From positions 2,852,001 to 2,916,000 of the forward strand of contig JAKULF010000001.1 in the NCBI GenBank assembly GCA_022661535.1: a DNA stretch of 64,000 nt, written 5' to 3'. A model generated the notes under the pieces. That model worked only from the letters and a program-made list of their open reading frames with translations. It ran no database searches and was not told where the DNA came from. Shown here piece after piece: positions 45,170 to 57,379 of this stretch (position 1 is the stretch's first letter; each line of letters starts with the position of its first letter). The DNA is from Eutypa lata. Its lineage: Eukaryota; Ascomycota; Sordariomycetes; Xylariales; Diatrypaceae. A program made the translations under genes and the position numbers.

Positions 45170-46621
45170 ATGGGCGATAAGGGCAGAGGGGGCAGTAAGG
45201 GTGGCAGAAATGCGAACAATGGGAATCTCGATAGTAGAAGAGGCGACAGGTCTAACAATACCAACACCAACACCAATGACTCGTACAATCAACAACATCA
45301 ATTTCCTGGAATGACCATCCACAGCCGGGGAAACAGCAATAATAATAACACCAGTAGAAACGGCAGGTCTACTTCTATCAGCACCAATTCTCGTCCGCAT
45401 TACGCTGCATACAACGCTACTACGGGAAGAGGTGTAAGTGATTCCTAAATTTATTTTAATTCATCCCCTTGTTGAGTACCTAGTAGGTAGCTAGTCGAAC
45501 ACATGAAACTACTGAAGGGGGGCATACTACAACTTCCACACCTCGCTTTAATGTCTACAAAGGAGAATTACTAACTCATGATGTTGCAGTCGCTAACTGG
45601 ACAAGGAGGTCCTCCTATTACTGTGCCGAGTCGTCTTGCCATCCCAGCTCCTGCTCCTGCTCCTGCTCCTGCTTCTGCTTCACTTCCAGTTCCAGCTCAA
45701 CTTCCACATCGAGGTCCAACCCCAGGACACAGAAGAGGCGGTAGCATTGGCCTCCAGCAGCAGCAACAGCAACAGACCACCAACCCTCATGAAGGAGGGT
45801 ACACCCTAGCACCCGGTAGAAGCTGGCTCGCCTTAGGACAAGGCGATGGTGCCAGTCCTCCCCCTCTTCCACACGTTTCCCTGAATCCTACTGCTGCGGC
45901 CCCAGCCCTGGCTTGGCCTCCTAGCTCTACTCCAAGATATGGAATGAGCACCACTAGCCCCGAACAGCAATATCAACAACAACAACAACAACAACAACAA
46001 CAACCGCAGCGCACCACCACCACTATTACTTCGACGTCTTCCTCCAGGACAAGCTCAATATCGCCAAACCTCAGACCAATGCCGGCCCCGACCCCACCCC
46101 TCGCAGCACCCCGCCTCCCAGCCCGCACGTCCTTCGCATCACGCCCAGCAGCCGCGCGACGAGCACCCGGCCCATCAATGCCATCTCTACCACCGCCACC
46201 ACCACCACCACCACCACCACCACCTCATCCGCTGCATAGATCCCACCGGTCTCACCGACGTCCCCCTTCCCCTCCTTCTACAATTACTACTCAGGTCATC
46301 ACGGCGAATAGAAGAGTGGTAGACATGATGGAGCCACCGCCGACGCCCAACCGCCCCTCATTCATGGGCCAAAACCTGCGGGTCAGCGCGGAGACGAACA
46401 TCATGCTCGGACGGGACCCCGACCACGTATGGGATCGGGACCGGGGCCACAGCTTCGCTTTGCGGCATCGCAGGCCCCGGAGGGGGAGCTGTAGCAGTGA
46501 GAGCTTTGAATTGCTTTCTGAGGACGACGACCATAAGGAGAAGAAGGCGAAGAAAGAAGGGAAGAAGAAGAATGGTGATGGTGAAGGAAGCTCGACGACG
46601 GGTAGTAAGAGGAAGAAGTGA
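45170..46621 (+). CDS. Low-complexity, probably disordered protein
   Basis: Two exons (45170-45433, 45590-46621) join in frame through a 156-nt GTAAGT..TTGCAG intron with a TACTAAC-type branch site. They give 431 residues. The N-terminus is Gly/Asn/Ser/Arg-rich (MGDKGRGGSKGGRNANNG). The middle has an Ala-Pro repeat (APAPAPAPASAS), two Gln runs, and a Pro run of about 15 residues. The last quarter is more ordinary (VVDMMEPPPTPNRPSFMGQN), then RPRRGSCSSESFELLSEDDD and a Lys-rich tail. No domain is recognised. RGG-like and poly-Q content suggests an RNA-binding or condensate-type role, but that is only composition. The Ser motif (GSCSSESFELLSEDDD) resembles casein-kinase-2 sites. Confidence 0.7.
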
Positions 46622-47548
46622 TGGGTCGTGGATGGATGGATGGATGGTGACTACAGGGTATTGCAGAGCTGTTATGGATAGCGAACAGCAAGGCAGTGAA
46701 GAAGTGCTATTGTATTGATGGCAGTTGGTTGGTTGGTTGGTTGCTAGCTACTCGGGATCAAGCAGTAAAAAGCCTTGCTGCTAGCAACTCATATTCAGTA
46801 CATATGTTAACGAAATATCCCGCTCTGCGACTGAAGCTGTTGATGCCGTAATAAAAGAAAAGAAAAAAATGGATATGCGCAAGTGGTTCAATGAAAGGCA
46901 ATAATAAGGTCATTCTTATACTAATGGCATCATAGCTAAAATAAGGATGCTATTCCAATGGCGAGTTATTATATCTCATTCTTTGCAGTTATATAACGAT
47001 GAGCAGGACTTAGCTTACCTATCTTGTCTGTTTCGTCTCGACGCCTAGTCGTAATGGAAACATGTTACTATTGCGTGCTTATGTCTTACCAGTGAGAAAG
47101 ACGAAGGAAACGTAGAGATTGCCTATAGGAAGATTATACGTATCAAAGAGGGCTGACGGCTTGGCTGACGGCTTGGACTGATGCCAAATTGCCGTTATCC
47201 CGATATATCTAGCTAATGATGAATATGCGCGGAGCCCTATTTTCACTGAATTCAAGCCAGGGAGCTATATATACAAAAGCGCCTCAGAAGCTGGCTCCTC
47301 CTACTCCGTGAACTTTCCAAGAAGCTTATTATAGTAGAAGAGTCCCTTACTACATGAAACAAACTCTCTCACAAAACGATATTCGAACCTTCGAACCACT
47401 ATGCCTACCTATAACCCCCCTAGCCTCAACCCTTTTGTTCGCAATTAGCATTTACGGTGTCCCTTCCTTCGAACGCTTGAAACAATAGCCTGCCTTCCCT
47501 TCACCGGGCATGACCCCTCCCTTTCCCAAGAAATGATCCGCAAGCAAT
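46622..47548. other. Intergenic, no gene seen
   Basis: A GGAT tetranucleotide tract lies at about 46631-46647. There is nothing else of note. Confidence 0.6.
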
Positions 47549-49232
<1,684 letters not shown>

Positions 49233-51566
49233 CTTGGGAGAGTTAAGGGTCGTGATAAAGTGTTGTCTGGTGATATGAAGTCTGATATTGCTGGAGCAGT
49301 GGATTATCTGAGGAGATAGAGGACACTCCGCAACGAGGAGACAATAGTCCTTTTATAGCAATGCCTTCATCACAGTCAATATTGAATCCGGATCAAGTAG
49401 GTATCGAGTAGTTAATCTATGCTCATCAATGTGTCTCGGTAGATGAAGGTATACATGAGCTTTGACGACAAGCTAGTCTCGGTATCGGCTACTTGCCTTA
49501 ATATGGAAGTTCTATAACTAGGCAGAAAACATGTTAAACATTGCATTTATCTTTATTCGGCCTTCATTGCAGATTATTACTAATAGGAAAATATCAAAGT
49601 TGAGGAGATACAATCTACCTTGCAACTATGCAAGACATAGCAAGAACTTCTTTTTACCTGTTTTGAGCGATCCCCGGTCATTCCTCCCCATCAGCTAACT
49701 GATACGTTGTTATAGAGAGGATCTCGGTCATCCCGTTGACCGTATTATTGGGTTAAACACCGATATAGGAGACCTCGGGATCGACTAGGAAATCAGATAT
49801 AGGAAGGAGGCTGAAGGAGAATCTGTATGATAATATCGGGGGGTTTACTATTATGCCTAAGGTTTAAACATATCTATTTCATTCGCCACGTAAATGCCAT
49901 TTACTCCGGGAAATCCTACCCTCCATCTTTCAACTTCATGATAAGAAGGCTTGATTTTGTGGGCTGATGTCCGGTGTAGTGTTGAGATTTCATAGGGTCC
50001 CCGAAAGATCCCCGAAAGTTGCTGTCAAATTACGTGATATATTGATATATCCAAGTTCGGATAATACACATTAAACTAATTAGTAGTTACCTTCTCTTAA
50101 CCATTATAGTTTACTTACAAATCCAGCTTTGTGATATGGAAATGGATTAGTTAATGTTTCGGCAACAATGTTATACCTTAACATGAGGAATGGCTTTTGG
50201 ACATAACACAAGTGATACTAAATTTACTTTTAGTATCAACTCCTACACGGGCTGGCTGGGAGTGCATTAGCTGTTTATACTCATTTTGGAAGATAGATCT
50301 ATAGTTAAGAGGCCCACCTATTAAGCCTCTTTCCACAATAAGCTGGGGGTGGAGCGATATTCATTGACGTGGTGATATTTTGCGAAACCTTTAGTGGCCA
50401 CATCCTGGTATCTACCCTGCAGCCCTGCGACTCAAGCAGTACACGATACCACCCTACGCTGTCTTGTAAGCCGAGCTGTCGAATGCGGGAGCTTGTACAT
50501 ACCTGCCGGGCCTTATAGATAGAATATATGTTTTTCTTTACAGCCACCGGTCAATGAGTTAAGCTATCTAGCACACAGAACCATCCTATAGCAATATCAG
50601 TCCGAGTCTTTACTGTAGCTAGGTAATATACAAGCCGATTCCTTCCTAGCCCCTTGACATAGTATTGGATTTTAACCATCCTACTCTGACGCAACATACT
50701 TCATTGTATAGCAGTTCATTTACGCCAGTTCCTGTAGGTGAAAAGGGGGGACAGTCAAAAGCAGCCTCAACCGTCGTTTTCTTTTCCCCAAGTCCCAAGT
50801 CCCAAGTCCAATTCATATAGATACTCTATGAAAGAAGGCTAGCTACAAATAAAAGAAGGTACCAGGGAGAAAGGGAAAGAAAGTCGATTCAACAAGAGAA
50901 CCCGATAACCCCAGGTCGACAGAAACCCCGGATTTGTTTGCTAAGATTGTCTTGGCGGTCCTTTTTGGCCCCATCTTTCCTCCAGATAGTTCAGGGGTTT
51001 TGCTTAGCTTTCATATTAAATACTGCGGCACAACCAGCCTTGGTGGCAATCAGTTCAAACATTGTGGTGGTGTTTCGTAGCCTACATCCCACTAGCAAAC
51101 GTAGAGATTATCACAGGAAACACAGGAAACACTACACGGAACAAAAAGGCTTAACGTCTTGTCAAGGAACCTCATTGCTGTAGTTGAATATCGTGAAGGG
51201 GTTCAGATTCGTAGCAACTATAAGTGGCATCATTAGACTATCACACATCATGGGTCAAAGGTTATTTTAGAAAAACATGGATAGCAATAAACCAGTTACT
51301 ACCTCGATAACCACTCTATTTTCCTCGAATAAATCCCAGAAGTACTACCTATAGAATTTGTTAGCGACGGTCTAGAAGATCTAGATTCATCGTAGCACTT
51401 GATAAATGACTTATATTATAACAGAAAGTCTATCAATGGCCCTCAGTGTTATCGTTAAGTCCCTCCGCTTATTTAGGTAGTAATAGCCAAACACAGTGGC
51501 CTGTCTCAAAAGTACCACGAACGCCGCCGCTCTTCCCATCAGCATCAACTCCCCACCTATTAACAA
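49233..51566. other. Gene-poor stretch, no gene seen
   Basis: It starts with the promoter of the protease pseudogene. Open frames at 50305-50547 and 50938-51183 lack any supporting feature. Confidence 0.55.
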
Positions 51567-51770
51567 TCATGCCTCCTTCCGAAATAAGCCCCGTGCACAA
51601 GGACCGCACAGAAAATCCGTGTAGACCTCCTTAGTGTGGTAGCGCAGAGGGCAGTCCAGAGCAGTTACGTTCCGCAACCTCGCATCCTTGCAGCGCTTCT
51701 CCACCCAGCCTGTTTGCAAGCTGTCCGCGCAGCGCTGGCAAATCACCTTGGAGAAATGTGATTTGCACAT
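51567..51770 (-). CDS. Small Cys-rich protein, possible zinc binder
   Basis: A 67-residue frame beginning MCKSHFSKVICQRC. Seven Cys are spaced C-x8-C-x2-C, single, single, C-x2-C (CGPC near the end), with His residues in between. Short fungal proteins starting MC, with paired Cys and no signal peptide, form a loose family of unknown function, and this one resembles them in length and pattern. It is rich in Lys and Arg. There is no intron. It stands alone in a gene-poor stretch, so a chance frame cannot be excluded. Confidence 0.45.
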   Translation of the reverse strand: MCKSHFSKVICQRCADSLQTGWVEKRCKDARLRNVTALDCPLRYHTKEVYTDFLCGPCARGLFRKEA

Positions 51771-53039
51771 GATGATGTTGGAAGTTGATAATATTTGTCC
51801 AGTGACTGTGGGTGGGTGCTCTCAGGAAATAAGGCTGAGGGTTACGGCCGATAGTTGTGTTGTTGACATTAGTGAATTAGGAGTCTGGCAATGCTGTTAC
51901 TAATATTGATAAGTGGTGTTCTAATGCAGAGTTTCTGATAGATAACTACTTACTATCATATGCTGCTAGAAGTTGCTCGGCGCTTATGAGGGCCAATGAA
52001 GAGCGGAAATATCGTAGGATGCTGATTGGGATCGGAGAAAAGCTTAGGGTCTGGATAATTATTGCTTAAGTATTTTCTTGTTCTTAGATTGCTGTAGAGC
52101 CAACCACTGCCCTCCAATTGTGTGAGTGATAGTTACTGTAAATGCAGTATTGAATATGTATATATCCCCGATTTCGGATAGACGAAGAAATAGAATACTA
52201 GGGCGTTTATCACGGGACTCGTGGAAACGGCCCAAGACTCACCATGTCGGCTTCTAGTACACAGTACGGGAATTATTATGATTATAATGGACTAAGTACT
52301 TAGAAGCCATAGGCTTTAGAAGTGTGTCTTAGTGCAAATCCAAGGTATGTATCGCGCCATGTACAGAAATCGTAATAAGTAGTTAAAATAGTTGGCATAT
52401 TGTTACACAATAATCACATGATACCCCCTAAGCAAACATGACCCATAATACTGTTAATAACTTACTACTCTAGGTAGTTTGCTATCATGCTCTCTTTAAA
52501 GTAACAATCAATCCAGTCGTATGCTGGAATGCTTACCATGACATGGGCATCCAACTAATGACTACAAGCCCTCACTTGTAATAATCACTTATATTAAGCG
52601 CCAAAGCTGGACTGTAGGGCTAATAAGCTGATAACATATGGTCACTCTTGACTCTGTTGAACACTGGCTGCGTGGGAATATGTGACCTATTGGTTGCATG
52701 TCCCTTCTAGAATCATGTTTTTATCACGGCCCATAACGGCAAAAGTTACTAATCTAGGGTAGAAAGAATCCTCAGACGCGCCCTTTCTCGTGATCTTCAA
52801 GCCATCGGAAAATGGCCCTAGTTTGAAACCATAGCAAAGAACACTACTACGAGCGTATTAACTACGGATTTTCTTTTAGAAGAAAGAGATTATAAAGACA
52901 GAGTCGGAGCTGATTGATGGCACACAATTCCAGAGGGAAACCATATTAATTCTATATAGTCTAGTCAAATATACAATAAATACTTACTTAAAGAAACGCA
53001 AACCATCATCATCTATGCCCATTTACCATTTACACCGCA
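51771..53039. other. Intergenic, no gene seen
   Basis: There is no open frame with coding features and no repeat of note. Confidence 0.6.
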
Positions 53040-55931
53040 TCAAGACAGCCACAAAACAGTCTCCTTCCGATGTACCTTCATGAATTCGCCGTCCATGATC
53101 CCGAACACGTAGACAGGTCCCACCACGCGAAACTGCTCCTCCCCATGTGCTGCTGCTGCTGCTGCTGCTTCTGCTTCTCCCCCATACCGCCGCAGCGCAA
53201 TGGGTACGCGGGATCCATACGGGACCGTGATGGTGTCGCCGTCCTCGAGGTCTGCAGGCCCCGTACCCACGTATCCCGAATCCGTGAGGAACGGCCTCCG
53301 GCCCGTCGCGCTCCTGTCGAGAGACTCGATGTAGTCCTGATAGCGATGCACTAGCTGCTCGCTGGCTTCTTCTACCTCCTTCCCCGCTTCTTGGGTGGAG
53401 GAAGAAAGAGAGCCAGCAAGCCATTGGTAACCCTCGAAACTGAGACTCGTCGCTCTTCCGACACTACCACCACCTTCACCACCACCACCCCGCACGACCT
53501 CCGCATCCGCGATCGATATCTTAGCCTGCGCCACCTTCATCTGCTCCGGCGCATACGGCGACTTTCCAGACGACGCCGCAAGCGCCTCCTCCCAGAGCCG
53601 GCTGATGTCTGCCAGGTACCCCTTATAACGTTCTCTAGAGGACGTCTCTCCATCTCCATCTACAGAGCGCACCGCAACTGCGTCCCCAACCCCCTCAACA
53701 ACTCCAACGACAGCCCCCTTAACAACCAACGTCACAGGGGCACCAGGCCCAGTCCCAGTCCCAGTCCCAGTCCCACTATCAGTCTCAACCTCAGCGCGAT
53801 AGAACCGGTCATCAGCGGGCCCGCAGGCCTGAAACGGGCGGTGCTGCAGCAGCAGTTCTCCTCCCGTCGCTGCCAGCGGTAACTGAGGGCCAGAAACCAG
53901 CGCGTGCGCCATCAGTGGTACGTCGCGGTGCTTAATCCAGTCGAGGGCCCACGACGGCGATGACCTCGAGTCCTTGTTCTCGGGGTCGATCGTAGTAGTA
54001 GCTGAATTCTTAGCACCTACGGATAGGACGAGAGCCGCAGCGCTGTGTTTAAGCAGCGCCGCCGACGTCTCGGCGCGCACGCGTGCCCAGCCATTGGAGT
54101 AGTCTGGTACGAGGCCTAGGAGGGGAGCGTCGCTTGCGAGGTTCAGGAGGGCGTAGAGAGTGTCGTGAGGGTCGGCATCACCACCACCACCACCACCACC
54201 ACCACCGTCATGGTCATCCGTTGCATTGAAGAATGTGAATGCATTCGCTTGTTCCGACGAATGGTAGAAGTACCGCACCAGCAGCGACAGGAGATCATGT
54301 CCCGGCTCCAACGAAGACGAGGACGAAGAGGGAGGAGGTTGCGGCTGCAGCTGAGGCTGGTGTTGGTGCGGCGACTGACCACGATACCAAGAACTCGCCA
54401 GCCAACCCCCCTTAGCCAACAGGAACCTCCCCCGGCCCAAACGCGAGTGGAACTCCCGCTCCGCCAGCATGCGAAGGGCAGCCGAGCGGGAGAAACTAGC
54501 CGGTTCGCTGGTTGCGAGGATATGGGTGGTGCTTGTGCTTGTCCCGGTGCCTGTATTACTCATCCTTCTCGACCTCGATACCGACGACGATGAAGAGGAA
54601 GAAGAAGCCCCGCCGCCAGATGCGAGCCACCTGGACACGGTGGCGTTGTTGAGGGCGGCGTCTAGCGCCTTCGCGGCGGCGTGGAACCGGTTCAGATCTA
54701 TCGTGGTGTAGTGGTGATGTTGGCGGTGGTCGTTATTATAGCACGCTACCCCTATTTCCACCGAGGAGATGGCAGTGGCGGAGAGCTCTACTAGGGTCCA
54801 CGGTCGCGTCCAGTATGGGTGGTTTAGGATAGTGTGCAGCGGCGCACGGAGGGTATCCAGGCGCTCGTGTAGCGGGGTTTGCTGGCCCTGGCCCTGGCCC
54901 TGGTGCTGGTGCTGGTGTTGCTGCTTGTCTGCTCGCGGAATCTTGTCCCCTTCTTCTCCATCTTCATTCCTCCCACTACTGCCTCTGGCAGCAGCAGCAG
55001 CCGTCCCGGAATCCGCGATTCTCGCAACAGACCTAACACGCCTCACCAAATGCGACCCAACAGCAGTCGGTGCCCCCCACAACCACCCGCGACTCCCATT
55101 ACCCCCACCACCACCACCACTCCCACCTAACAAAGCACCCCCCAGTCCCCGCGGCAGCTGCTCATCCGCCAGCAACCCCAGCGCATCCATAGCCTCGCAA
55201 ACACCATCTCCTCCACCTCCACCTCCACGACCACGATCTGAAAACTCCCCAAGCCAGACCAGAGTGCGGGCCGCAGCGGCGAAGATGGCCGCCATCTGCG
55301 CGGCCTGCGCCGAGCGCTCGGCGTCATCGGCCGCATTGACGCAGAGGTCCGCGACCCAGACGACGACGACGGCCGCCGCTGGTTCCTCGGCCTGCTCGTC
55401 GCGCCGCAGCCGCTCGAGGACCGTGGCGAGGTGGCGCGGGATGGGGGCTGGGGCGCCGTTGATCATTATTGTTGTTGTTGTCGCCGTGGGCTCCCCATTT
55501 TCGTCTTCGTCTTCATCTACGTCTCCATCTTCCTTTTCATCATTATTAGTGCTATTACTGCTACCCCCTCTTCGCCGGCGACCGCGGAAGTGGGGGTAGC
55601 GGGCGGATATCGCCGTGAACTGCGGTGTGTTCTTGGCGATGTTGTCCAGCCGTAGGAAGCAGTTGATTGTGTTATCATTGCTGGTGGAATACGCGCTGGT
55701 AGTGGTGGTGGTGGCGTCTGCCGTTGCTGCTGACTCGACAGTAGTAGTTGGCGCCGGCGGTGGTGATGATGACGACGATGTCGCGGCATGCTGCTTGCGC
55801 GGTTGGATCGTCAGGAGGCGGATGTCTCCGTTCTGCTTCCTGAGGGGAGTCTGAAAGTACAGACGAGTCCTCCATTCCTCGCTGCTGCTACTGCTGCTGC
55901 TGCTGTGATCATCACCTTTATGTATCGCCAT
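53040..55931 (-). CDS. HET-type protein with long low-complexity insertions
   Basis: One exon, 963 residues. Core motifs follow the HET/ankyrin-associated pattern of fungal incompatibility proteins. VWVADLCVNAADDAERSAQA with a following TLVWLGE (about residues 190-235) corresponds to the usual LWIDALCINQ..VWLG block. TRPWTLVELSA (about 375) matches the RxWVxQE-type segment. DPHDTLYALLNLASD plus LVPDYS (about 590) matches the DxRDxxYALLGLA..DYS block. The C-terminus has LEDGDTITVPYGSRVPIALRR and FRVVGPVYVFGIMDGEF, as in family C-terminal barrels. Unusually, Ser, Thr, Gly, Gln and Asp/Glu runs interrupt nearly every conserved block. The usual first motif (YxALSYxWG) is replaced by diverged sequence around DNIAKNTPQFTAIS. 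It may be a diverged or expanded allele-recognition factor. The frame is intact. Confidence 0.8.
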   Translation of the reverse strand: MAIHKGDDHSSSSSSSSEEWRTRLYFQTPLRKQNGDIRLLTIQPRKQHAATSSSSSPPPAPTTTVESAATADATTTTTSAYSTSNDNTINCFLRLDNIAKNTPQFTAISARYPHFRGRRRRGGSSNSTNNDEKEDGDVDEDEDENGEPTATTTTIMINGAPAPIPRHLATVLERLRRDEQAEEPAAAVVVVWVADLCVNAADDAERSAQAAQMAAIFAAAARTLVWLGEFSDRGRGGGGGGDGVCEAMDALGLLADEQLPRGLGGALLGGSGGGGGGNGSRGWLWGAPTAVGSHLVRRVRSVARIADSGTAAAAARGSSGRNEDGEEGDKIPRADKQQHQHQHQGQGQGQQTPLHERLDTLRAPLHTILNHPYWTRPWTLVELSATAISSVEIGVACYNNDHRQHHHYTTIDLNRFHAAAKALDAALNNATVSRWLASGGGASSSSSSSSVSRSRRMSNTGTGTSTSTTHILATSEPASFSRSAALRMLAEREFHSRLGRGRFLLAKGGWLASSWYRGQSPHQHQPQLQPQPPPSSSSSSLEPGHDLLSLLVRYFYHSSEQANAFTFFNATDDHDGGGGGGGGGDADPHDTLYALLNLASDAPLLGLVPDYSNGWARVRAETSAALLKHSAAALVLSVGAKNSATTTIDPENKDSRSSPSWALDWIKHRDVPLMAHALVSGPQLPLAATGGELLLQHRPFQACGPADDRFYRAEVETDSGTGTGTGTGPGAPVTLVVKGAVVGVVEGVGDAVAVRSVDGDGETSSRERYKGYLADISRLWEEALAASSGKSPYAPEQMKVAQAKISIADAEVVRGGGGEGGGSVGRATSLSFEGYQWLAGSLSSSTQEAGKEVEEASEQLVHRYQDYIESLDRSATGRRPFLTDSGYVGTGPADLEDGDTITVPYGSRVPIALRRYGGEAEAAAAAAAHGEEQFRVVGPVYVFGIMDGEFMKVHRKETVLWLS

Positions 55932-57379
55932 AGTGTGTATATATGGATAACAGAACAGTATTATTGAGCGTCTGTCTGTTCCCTTAAACCAAGTTTATTT
56001 GCTATTTTATTATAAGCTTTGATTACAGACTTTAGGCATTAAGCTTAATGACTTTGAATTCAAAGTCGGGTTCACTTTTATTTTATGCTCGTCTAACACG
56101 GTGATTTAAGTAGCGTTTTCCGTTAAATCAGTGCCTAGTTTCACGATAAAAATAGCAGCAGCAGCGACGCAAATGGTTACCTACAGCATGTCTGGCACGT
56201 ATGTGACTAACTAGTTACTGTATGTGCAGGCGCATACATACGTTTACGACTGCATCCTATGAAATGAGCTGGTGGAGGCGATGCATCGGCAGCCCATCCT
56301 GAAATAATAAGAGGACTTTTACGTAGGCAGCAACAAAATGGTGATCGCTGGAAGACAATTTGATGTAGTGCCACCCTTAAACCGGTTCCGTGGCAGCGTG
56401 GGGGCCAGATCGGCAGGCGGCGAAGCTAATGCATGTTACCCTGCCACTCTTGTGATCTGGTGATTACCTAACTTAACTATGCTTTAGTTACCAGTGTCAA
56501 CTGCAACGATATCAGAACCTCGAGTTTTTATATCAAAGCCGGACTTAAATACACAGCATATCTTAAATATCGAATTACCTAGATAAAAGTGTGACATAGG
56601 TAAATATATTATTATACGCCTTAAATCCCCTATACCACGAACGAACCCCTTCTTTAAATTCACACGTCATGCGAAACAGGAATGAATCAAGCCAGTGTAA
56701 TTCCATGCCCCATGATTACGTACCACCGCTTGAACAGCTGATAACCATGTGCCATCTCACGGCAAACCCACCAGAGCATCAAAAAAAAGGACAACCCTCA
56801 TTAAATTCATTCCTATTATGCAATAGTGGTATCATGTCTTAGGTATAGTAAAACTAACAGGGCTAAGTAGAGCTGCGGTGGTGGCAAGTAACGCACCTGC
56901 GCTTTGCTTGCGGCAACCAAAAAAAAAAACGCCCGCATTCGGTCGCACAATAGGACCAATAAACATATATGACAAGAGGAAACGAAGAAGAAAAATATAA
57001 TGATGCGGCAGGCTGGCAGATCCAACCAGGGCGATCTGTCTAGGGACGTAGGTAGTAGTCAAAGAGAACAAAGGAAAAGGGGCCTCAGTCGGTTGGTCAG
57101 TTTAACAAGATAATGCGTCTAAAGGCTTTAGTTCTGCGACGCTATGCCCATCAATCCCGTCCCATGCACCAACGCCTTTTAGATCCTCATCTATCCGAAT
57201 CGCATTGTAGAAAAGTAGGAAATATATCAGTTCGTCGGTTTCAAATCAGCAACTTATTCAGCTCCGTCCACCTGTTTGTCGAATCTTCGTCATGAAATCT
57301 GATGTGTGTTCGAAGCAAAAACTTCAGCGTATCGATGATGATAGTTGTCTTCAATGCATGAAACAGCTCTAGGTTTCAT
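55932..57379. other. Intergenic, no gene seen
   Basis: Contains the 5' flank of the HET-type gene and the 3' flank of MSS4. No supported ORF, repeat or RNA gene. Confidence 0.6.

Noticed and set aside
54769..55599. 276-codon plus-strand frame opposite the second HET-type gene
   Set aside because: It is a low-complexity Ser/Pro/Leu mirror of trinucleotide tracts. The minus-strand frame carries ordered HET motifs.
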